Assembly (NCBI RefSeq): GCF_011742165.1
Contig: NZ_JAAQTO010000057.1
Coordinates: 1 to 62,701, forward strand
DNA: 62,701 nt
Reading direction: 5' to 3'
Source of the DNA: Billgrantia bachuensis
GTDB taxonomy: Bacteria > Pseudomonadota > Gammaproteobacteria > Pseudomonadales > Halomonadaceae
This document shows positions 57,230 to 62,701 of this stretch, piece by piece. Position 1 is the stretch's first letter, and each line of letters opens with the position of its first letter. Under the pieces are notes generated by a model. It was not told the origin of the DNA and did not search any database. It was given only the letters and a program-made list of their open reading frames with translations. Both the position numbers and the translations under genes were made by a program.

Positions 57230-57653
57230 ACAGCTCATCGGCGCGCCGAGTAAAGGAGTCGACCAACTGGCCGGCCACCTGCTGGAACAGCTTGCCGAAG
57301 GCCATGCCCAGCAAACGGTTGGCAAATTCGAATTCCAGCTCAAGGCACACCTTGCAGGCGCCTTCGCCCATCGGCAGGAACAGCCAACGCCCGCGCAGAC
57401 GCTTGAAAGGGCCGCTGACCAGCGACATCTCGATGCGCTCGGGCTCGATCAAGTCGTTGCGGGTGGTAAAGCTCTGCTCGAGACCCGCCCGGCCCAGGGT
57501 CATCTCACCGATCAGGTGCGACTCGTCGCGCTCGAGCAGCCGCGCCCGCCGACAGCCCGGCAGGAACTCCGGGTAGCGCTCGAAGTCATTGACCAGTTCG
57601 AACATGTCCCGAGGGGTGTGCCGCACCAGGGCGGACCGATTGACCATTGGCAT
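57219..57653 (-). CDS. ratA: RatA family START-domain protein
   Basis: Single START/polyketide cyclase domain of 144 residues (MPMVNRSALVRHTPRDMFELV, PEFLPGCRRARLLE, FTTRNDL, LVSGPFKRLRGRW). In E. coli RatA can bind 50S and block 70S formation when overproduced; other members bind ubiquinone. GGAG precedes ATG 57653. It diverges from smpB across 128 bases. Confidence 0.93.
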   Translation of the reverse strand: MPMVNRSALVRHTPRDMFELVNDFERYPEFLPGCRRARLLERDESHLIGEMTLGRAGLEQSFTTRNDLIEPERIEMSLVSGPFKRLRGRWLFLPMGEGACKVCLELEFEFANRLLGMAFGKLFQQVAGQLVDSFTRRADELYGR

Positions 57654-57781
57654 TGAGCTCTCCGCTGACTTCACAGTGCCCAGGGCGTATCATGAGCGGT
57701 TATTTCACGCCTTGAATGGTACCACGCTTCCCCCCACATCGAAGGGGACGTCACCATCGGCAGAACATGACATGAGGTTCC

Positions 57782-58273
57782 ATGGCCAACAAGAAAGGCA
57801 AGGGCAAGGGTCCCGGCAGCAGCGTCATCGCCCAGAACAAGAAGGCTCGCTTCGAGTACCACATCGACGAGTCCTTCGAGGCCGGCCTGGTGCTGGCCGG
57901 CTGGGAGGTGAAGAGCCTGCGCGCCGGCAAGGCCCAGCTCACCGACACCTACATTCTGGTGAAGGATGGCGAGGCGTGGCTGCTGGGTAGCCACATCACG
58001 CCGCTCAACACCGCCAGCACCCACGAGATCGCCGATCCTTCGCGTACGCGCAAGCTGCTGTTGCATCGCAAGGAGATCGCCAAGATCTTCTCGCGCTCCC
58101 AGGAGAAGGGGCACACCTGCGTGCCGCTCAAGCTCTACTGGAAGGGCAACAAGGTGAAGTGCGAGCTGGCGCTGGTGACGGGCAAGAAGCTGCACGACAA
58201 GCGGGCTACCGAGAAGGACCGCGACTGGCAGCGGCAGAAAGGGCGCATCATGCGGGAACACACCAAGGCCTGA
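57782..58273 (+). CDS. smpB: SsrA-binding protein SmpB
   Basis: Partner of tmRNA in trans-translation. The 163-residue protein has the OB-fold core: IAQNKKARFEYHIDESFEAGL, GWEVKSLRAGKA, GSHITPLN, and the basic tail with the DWQRQKGRIMRE helix that fills the A-site. GAGG precedes the ATG. tmRNA follows 123 bases later. Confidence 0.97.
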   Translation: MANKKGKGKGPGSSVIAQNKKARFEYHIDESFEAGLVLAGWEVKSLRAGKAQLTDTYILVKDGEAWLLGSHITPLNTASTHEIADPSRTRKLLLHRKEIAKIFSRSQEKGHTCVPLKLYWKGNKVKCELALVTGKKLHDKRATEKDRDWQRQKGRIMREHTKA

Positions 58274-58356
58274 GGTGTCATAGGAGGGTGACACGTCAAG
58301 TGGCTCCTCGAAACTGGCAAGAATCGGGGAAACGATGGAACCAACCCATCCAACAG

Positions 58357-58385
58357 GTGTCATAGCGTTACCCAGCTGATAAGAT
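58357..58385 (+). promoter_or_regulatory. candidate ssrA promoter with extended -10
   Basis: GTGTCA and TAAGAT are 17 bases apart, with TGA directly before the -10 (extended -10). Transcription would begin a few bases before the mature tmRNA end at 58397. Confidence 0.55.
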
Positions 58386-58396
58386 GGGTCTGCTAC

Positions 58397-58776
58397 GGGG
58401 GCGACATGGCTTCGACGCCGGTGACAACCTCCTAGGTGCATGCCGAGAGCGTGATGTATCTCGTAAATCCAACATCACGATTAAATAGTCGCAAACGACG
58501 ACAACTACGCTCAGGGCGCGCTGGCAGCTTAATAGCTGTTAGCTTCTAGTCCGGCCCCAAAGCGATGTGCCCATTCATCGCGGAGGGGATATGAGCCAAG
58601 AATGATGGGATCGCGGTTGGTGGTGTCCTCTCGCCAATCGCTAAATCTTAGAGGAATCGCGTAGCTGGATCCTGCCCGTTGGAGCCAGATGCGTTAAACC
58701 AAAAAACGGACCTAAGCATGTAGAGCCGAAGAGCGAGTGCCGGCGGACGCGGGTTCGATCCCCGCCGCCTCCACCA
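58397..58776 (+). ncRNA. ssrA: transfer-messenger RNA
   Basis: The ends GGGGGCG and CGCCTCC-ACCA pair as the tRNA-like acceptor, with a T arm GGGTTCGATCCC. The tag reading frame starts at GCA 58491 and ends at TAA 58530, giving ANDDNYAQGALAA, preceded by the conserved upstream A-rich resume region. The length (380) is typical. It rescues stalled ribosomes with SmpB. Confidence 0.97.
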
Positions 58777-58784
58777 ATCAAGCG

Positions 58785-58813
58785 AAAAAAGCACCCTTAG
58801 TGGGTGCTTTTTT
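58785..58813 (+). terminator. terminator after ssrA
   Basis: Stem AAAAAAGCACCC/GGGTGCTTTTTT with a 5-base loop and T run. Confidence 0.93.
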
Positions 58814-58875
58814 CGTTCCTGCGGCTCTGCTGGGCCACGAACCAGACTCGGTCAGAGGAGAGACCACCGCCAGGG

Positions 58876-59655
58876 CTAAGCGAAACTCTGGAAGACAGGA
58901 GGCAGGGCCTCGTCGATATAGGTATCGTTGAACTCGACCAGCCGAGCCAGCGCCTCCGGGTCGGGCAGTGTCACGTGCTGACGGTCGCGTACGACCAGCC
59001 CCTCGTCGCGCAGCATGGAGAAGGTCCGGCTCACGTGCACCGCACTCAGCCCCAGCGCATCGCCGATCTGCTCCTGGGACAGCGGCATGAAGAAGCCGTT
59101 GTCCTCCACGGCGCCTATCCGCTTGAGGCGCAGGTAGAGTTCGTAGAGGAAGTGCGCAAGCCGCTCATGAGCGGCATAGCGGCCAAGGTAGACCAGCCGT
59201 TCGGTGAGGATCGCCTGCTGGCGCACCGCCACGGCGATGATACCGGCGGCCAGGGCCGGCGAACGTCCGAAGAGCTCGAAGAGCTGCTGATACGTGAACG
59301 GGCTGATCACGCCCTCGTTGATCATCGCCACGCCGGCCAGCCGACGGGAGAAGCCGAAATCGCGCATGCCGATGATGTCACCCGGCAGGTAGACCTTGAG
59401 AATCTGCATCGAACCATTGCCAAGATTGCGATAGGAATAGGCCCAGCCTTCCTTGATCACGCAGAAGAGGTCGACATCCGCACTCTCCTGCCACAATACT
59501 TCCCCGGCCGACACGCGCCTTGAATTGAGCTCGAGGCCCAACAACAGGGCCTTGTCTTCGGACGTCAACGCTCCGTGACGGCCAAGCCCCTGCATCACTA
59601 CACTGTCGAGTAGGGTCACACGCTGCCTCTCCGGCTTGTGGTTAGGTCGCGACAT
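58876..59655 (-). CDS. Crp/Fnr family transcription regulator
   Basis: A 259-residue regulator with an N-terminal cyclic-nucleotide-type beta-roll (about 20-140; VSAGEVLWQESADVDLFCVIKEGW, LPGDIIGMRDFG) and a C-terminal Crp-type helix-turn-helix (LSQEQIGDALGLSAVHVSRTFSMLRDEGL). The N-terminus lacks the Cys cluster of true Fnr, so it should not be an oxygen-sensing Fe-S protein. ATG 59655 was chosen; ATG 59685 is in frame. Its ligand and targets are unknown; it diverges from the polyamine genes. Confidence 0.9.
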   Translation of the reverse strand: MSRPNHKPERQRVTLLDSVVMQGLGRHGALTSEDKALLLGLELNSRRVSAGEVLWQESADVDLFCVIKEGWAYSYRNLGNGSMQILKVYLPGDIIGMRDFGFSRRLAGVAMINEGVISPFTYQQLFELFGRSPALAAGIIAVAVRQQAILTERLVYLGRYAAHERLAHFLYELYLRLKRIGAVEDNGFFMPLSQEQIGDALGLSAVHVSRTFSMLRDEGLVVRDRQHVTLPDPEALARLVEFNDTYIDEALPPVFQSFA

Positions 59656-59974
59656 ACTAAAACACAAGCTTATATAGACATTCATAACGCAGGTTATCGA
59701 CGCTCGAGAATGATCGAACGAGCACCGAACGAGGTCCGCCGTGCTGGCATCGGAACCGCTTGGCCATGAGGTGTCGCTGCGATACCAGCACCCCCTGCTT
59801 TGGTCTAACGAGTCAGGATAAAATCACTTGCCCCCGGCCTCATGGGAAGCCATCATCTGCGCGCAAGCGATGCAAGACCGGGGTGGCATCGGGCACGGGC
59901 ATGACGAGATGGCCGAAAATCCGATAAGACCCTACCCTTTCATAGACATTCCCCGATCTGGATTCGAGAGGCCC

Positions 59975-61174
59975 ATGAGCAAAGTCCTGATTATCGGCGC
60001 CGGTGGCGTCGGAGGCGTAGTCACCCACAAATGTGCACAGCACCCCGAAGTCTTCAGCGAGATCTGCCTGGCCAGTCGCAACGAAGAGAAGTGCAAGGCC
60101 ATCGCGGCCCAGTTGAAACGTCCCATCCAGACGGCTCAGGTGGACGCCGATAGCGTCGACGACCTCGTGCAACTGATCGAGTCGTTCAAGCCGGACGTGC
60201 TGATCCATGTGGCTCTGCCCTATCAGGACCTGACCATCATGGAGGCGTGCCTGAAGACCGGCGTGCCCTACCTCGACACGGCCAACTACGAGCACCCGGA
60301 CGAGGCCAAGTTCGAGTACAAGGAGCAGTGGGCGTTTCACGACCGCTACGCCGAGGCGGGCAACATGGCCACCCTGGGTTGCGGCTTCGACCCGGGCATG
60401 ACCAACATCTACTGTGCCTACGCTCAGAAGAACCTGTTCGACGAGATCCACCGCATCGACATCCTCGATGCCAACGGTGGCGACCACGGCTACCCCTTCG
60501 CCACCAACTTCAACCCGGAGATCAACATTCGGGAGATCACCGCGAATGGTCGCTATTGGGAGAAGGGCGAGTGGGTGGAAACCCCGCCGCTGGCCGAGAA
60601 GCGCAAGTTCGACTTCGACGGCATCGGCGAGAAGGATATCTATCTGCTCTACCACGAAGAGCTCGAGTCGCTCAGCCAGAACATCAAGGGACTGGAGCGC
60701 ATCCGCTTCTGGATGACCTTTTCCGAGAAGTACATCACCCACCTCAAGGTGCTCGAGAACGTCGGCATGACCCGCATCGAGCCGATCGAGGTGAACGGCT
60801 GCGAGATCTCGCCGCTGCAGTTCCTCAAGGCGGTACTGCCCGACCCGGCCTCGCTCGGCCCGCGCACCAAGGGCAAGACCAACATCGGCATCATTGCCGA
60901 TGGCATCAAGGACGGCAAGCGGCGCAAGGTGTACATCTACAACATCTGCGACCATGAGGCCTGCTACCGCGAGGTGCAGTCCCAGGCGATCTCCTACACC
61001 ACCGGCGTGCCGGCGGTGACCGGTGCCATGCTGATGCTGGAAGGCATCTGGAAGGGCGCGGGCGTGTTCAACGTCGAGCAGCTCGACCCGGACCCCTTCA
61101 TGGAGCGCATCGGCGACATGGGCCTGCCGTGGCAGGTGGTCGAGCTGGACCCGGAGCACGACCCGCTGGCATGA
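59975..61174 (+). CDS. carboxynorspermidine/carboxyspermidine dehydrogenase
   Basis: Saccharopine-dehydrogenase-like enzyme. The 399 residues open with a Rossmann site (MSKVLIIGAGGVGGVV) and keep the family landmarks LDTANYEHPDEAKFEY, GCGFDPGMTN and GDHGYPFATNFNPEINIREI. It reductively condenses aspartate beta-semialdehyde with a diamine (putrescine or diaminopropane). GAGAGG precedes ATG 59975. Its stop overlaps the decarboxylase gene by 4 bases, which supports the polyamine role over lysine metabolism. Which diamine is used is unknown. Confidence 0.92.
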   Translation: MSKVLIIGAGGVGGVVTHKCAQHPEVFSEICLASRNEEKCKAIAAQLKRPIQTAQVDADSVDDLVQLIESFKPDVLIHVALPYQDLTIMEACLKTGVPYLDTANYEHPDEAKFEYKEQWAFHDRYAEAGNMATLGCGFDPGMTNIYCAYAQKNLFDEIHRIDILDANGGDHGYPFATNFNPEINIREITANGRYWEKGEWVETPPLAEKRKFDFDGIGEKDIYLLYHEELESLSQNIKGLERIRFWMTFSEKYITHLKVLENVGMTRIEPIEVNGCEISPLQFLKAVLPDPASLGPRTKGKTNIGIIADGIKDGKRRKVYIYNICDHEACYREVQSQAISYTTGVPAVTGAMLMLEGIWKGAGVFNVEQLDPDPFMERIGDMGLPWQVVELDPEHDPLA

Positions 61175-62322
61175 CACGACTCGACTTCGACATCCACGCC
61201 TGCCCGTCGCCGGCCTACGTGGTCGACGACGCGCTGCTGCGCCGCAACCTGGAGCTGCTGCGGCAGGTCCAGGAGCAGAGTGGCGCACGGATCCTGCTGG
61301 CGCTGAAGGGCTTCGCCATGTGGGACACCTTCCCGCTGGTAAGCCAGTACCTGGTCGGCACCACCGCCAGCGGCCAGGACGAGGCGCGGCTGGGCGCGGA
61401 GACCTTCGGCGGCGAGGTGCACGTCTACTCGCCCGCCTTCACCGAGGAGGAGATGGGCGTGGTGCTGCAGTACGCCGACCATGTCAGCTTCAATTCCCCG
61501 GGGCAGTGGCAACGCTTCCGCGACACCGTCGCGGCGGCGCCACGCCAGGTCTCCTGCGGGCTACGGGTGAACCCCGAGTACTCCGAAGGCAAGGTGGCGA
61601 TCTACGACCCCTGTGCGCCCGGTTCGCGGCTGGGCACGCGCGCGGTGGATTTCGAGGGGGCCGACCTCGCCGGGCTCGAGGGGCTGCACTTCCACACCCT
61701 TTGCGAGCAGAACAGCGACGCCCTGGAGCATACGCTGGAGGCGTTCGAGGCCAAGTTCGGGCAGTATCTCGCCGACAAGCAGTGGGTCAACTTCGGAGGA
61801 GGGCATCACATCACCCGCCCCGACTACGACATCCAGCGGCTGGTGCGGGTGATTCGCGGTTTTCGCGAACGCCATCCGCATCTCACCGTCTATCTGGAGC
61901 CGGGAGAGGCGATCGCGCTGAATACCGGCTACCTGGTGTGCACGGTACTGGATATCGTCGAGAACGACGGCCCCAACGCCATCCTCGACACCTCCGCCAC
62001 TGCGCACATGCCCGACGTACTGGAAATGCCCTACCGACCGCAGATCATCGGTGCCGGCGAGCCGGACGAGAAGGCTCACACCTATCGCCTGGGCGGCACC
62101 ACCTGCCTGGCCGGCGACGTGATCGGCCGCTACTCGTTCGACAGGCCGCTGGCCATCGGCGATCGCCTGGTGTTCACCGACATGGCCCACTACACCATGG
62201 TCAAGACCACCACCTTCAACGGCATTCGCCTGCCGTCGATCTGCCGGGTAGATGAAGTGAGCCGCGAGGTTCGCACGGTGAAGACGTTCGGCTATGAGGC
62301 TTACAGAGACCGCCTAAGCTAA
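61171..62322 (+). CDS. nspC: carboxynorspermidine decarboxylase
   Basis: PLP-dependent fold-type III decarboxylase of 383 residues. It makes norspermidine or spermidine from the carboxy intermediate of the preceding enzyme. The PLP lysine is K46 in LALKGFA; GGGHHITRPDYD and EPGEAIALNTGY follow, and the C-terminal catalytic Cys/Asp region is near ICRVDEV. It starts inside the previous stop (ATGA). A terminator follows. Confidence 0.93.
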   Translation: MTRLDFDIHACPSPAYVVDDALLRRNLELLRQVQEQSGARILLALKGFAMWDTFPLVSQYLVGTTASGQDEARLGAETFGGEVHVYSPAFTEEEMGVVLQYADHVSFNSPGQWQRFRDTVAAAPRQVSCGLRVNPEYSEGKVAIYDPCAPGSRLGTRAVDFEGADLAGLEGLHFHTLCEQNSDALEHTLEAFEAKFGQYLADKQWVNFGGGHHITRPDYDIQRLVRVIRGFRERHPHLTVYLEPGEAIALNTGYLVCTVLDIVENDGPNAILDTSATAHMPDVLEMPYRPQIIGAGEPDEKAHTYRLGGTTCLAGDVIGRYSFDRPLAIGDRLVFTDMAHYTMVKTTTFNGIRLPSICRVDEVSREVRTVKTFGYEAYRDRLS

Positions 62323-62335
62323 GCGCATCAGCAAG

Positions 62336-62360
62336 AAAAAGCCCCTGCGGGGGCTTTTTT
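62336..62360 (+). terminator. terminator after nspC
   Basis: Stem AAAAAGCCCC/GGGGCTTTTT with a short loop and T run. Confidence 0.92.
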
Positions 62361-62458
62361 CGTTTCTGCACCGTTACTTGCATGGCGTGCCGGGTGCCCC
62401 TTTCGCTATCCGTCGATATGCACCATGGTTAAGATGACACCAGACAGGGAGAGTCGGA

Positions 62459-62701
62459 ATGACGACCGTGTTCAAGTTCGGCGGCGCCTCGATCAAGAAT
62501 GCCGATGCCATTCGCCACCTGACCCCGCTGATCGAAGCCCACGAGGTCCGACCGCTGGTCGTGGTGGTCTCGGCCATGGGCAAGACCACCAACAAACTCG
62601 AGGCGCTGCTCGCCGCCGCCCGCGACGAGGGTCGCAGAGACGATTACCGTGAATGCCTCGAGGCGCTGCAGGCCGAGCATCGCCAGGCAATCGAATCCCT
62701 G
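62459..62701 (+). CDS. aspartate kinase, 5' end only
   Basis: First 81 codons of an aspartokinase that runs off the window. It begins MTTVFKFGGASIKNAD, the phosphate-binding KFGG(T/A)S motif, followed by LVVVVSAMGKTTNKLE. Aspartokinase makes aspartyl phosphate, the precursor of aspartate beta-semialdehyde, which is the carbon donor for the carboxynorspermidine enzymes just upstream. GGAGAG precedes the ATG. It follows the nspC terminator, so it has its own promoter. Confidence 0.9.
   Translation, partial: MTTVFKFGGASIKNADAIRHLTPLIEAHEVRPLVVVVSAMGKTTNKLEALLAAARDEGRRDDYRECLEALQAEHRQAIESL

Overview
The window is a GC-rich gammaproteobacterial chromosome segment. Its gene content and order are closest to Halomonadaceae (Halomonas and relatives), with many blocks shared with Pseudomonas: tyrS beside an rRNA promoter, pilTU/yggS/proC/yggT/metXW, dksA-gluQ-cbrAB-pcnB-folK-panBC, rpsO-pnp, rimP-nusA-infB-rbfA-truB, secG-tpiA-glmM-folP-ftsH-rlmE, grpE-dnaK-dnaJ-dapB-carAB-greA, recN-fur-bamE, and rnfH-ratA-smpB-ssrA. 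The organism is inferred from this and not proven. Almost every stretch is ordinary chromosomal core. There are no insertion sequences, CRISPR arrays or prophage genes.

Layout. 1-228: a minus-strand rRNA-type promoter at the window edge, a perfect inverted repeat and a tRNA-Thr-like fragment. 229-10566: tyrS, anmK, twitching motility ATPases pilU/pilT, yggS-proC-yggT, the methionine pair metX-metW (metW is broken by a small deletion), a DUF4426 protein, a Rieske protein and sfsA. 10578-24117: aminotransferase, dksA, gluQ, the cbrX-like/cbrA/cbrB two-component system, a long A-rich small RNA gene (CrcZ type), pcnB-folK, panB-panC-panD and a thiolase. 24334-39846: a nearly unbroken minus-strand run for RNA decay, ribosome maturation, translation initiation, tRNA-fMet, tRNA-Leu, central metabolism and ftsH. 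40010-45398: yhbY, then greA-carB-carA behind an attenuator-like leader. 45692-49780: dapB, then a three-gene block (Clp1-like kinase/RNase Z fusion, EamA transporter, DUF2218) lying between dapB and dnaJ. 49963-58776: dnaJ-dnaK-grpE with two sigma-32 promoters, recN with a LexA-like box, fur, bamE, rnfH, ratA, smpB and tmRNA. 58876-62701: a Crp/Fnr regulator, a carboxynorspermidine (polyamine) gene pair and the start of an aspartate kinase.

The most interesting locus is 17904-18728. CbrA/CbrB, a GG-N10-GC sigma-54 promoter preceded by TGTTAC/GTAACA half-sites, and a ~500-nt transcript with eight A-rich AAC/AAT motifs, mostly in hairpin loops, sit exactly where Pseudomonas keeps crcZ. This points to a CbrAB-CrcZ-Hfq/Crc carbon catabolite circuit with an enlarged decoy RNA. 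Other items worth attention are the kinase-RNase Z fusion, the carAB leader with mutually exclusive hairpins, the metW deletion, and the aspartate kinase behind the polyamine genes, which could supply aspartate semialdehyde.
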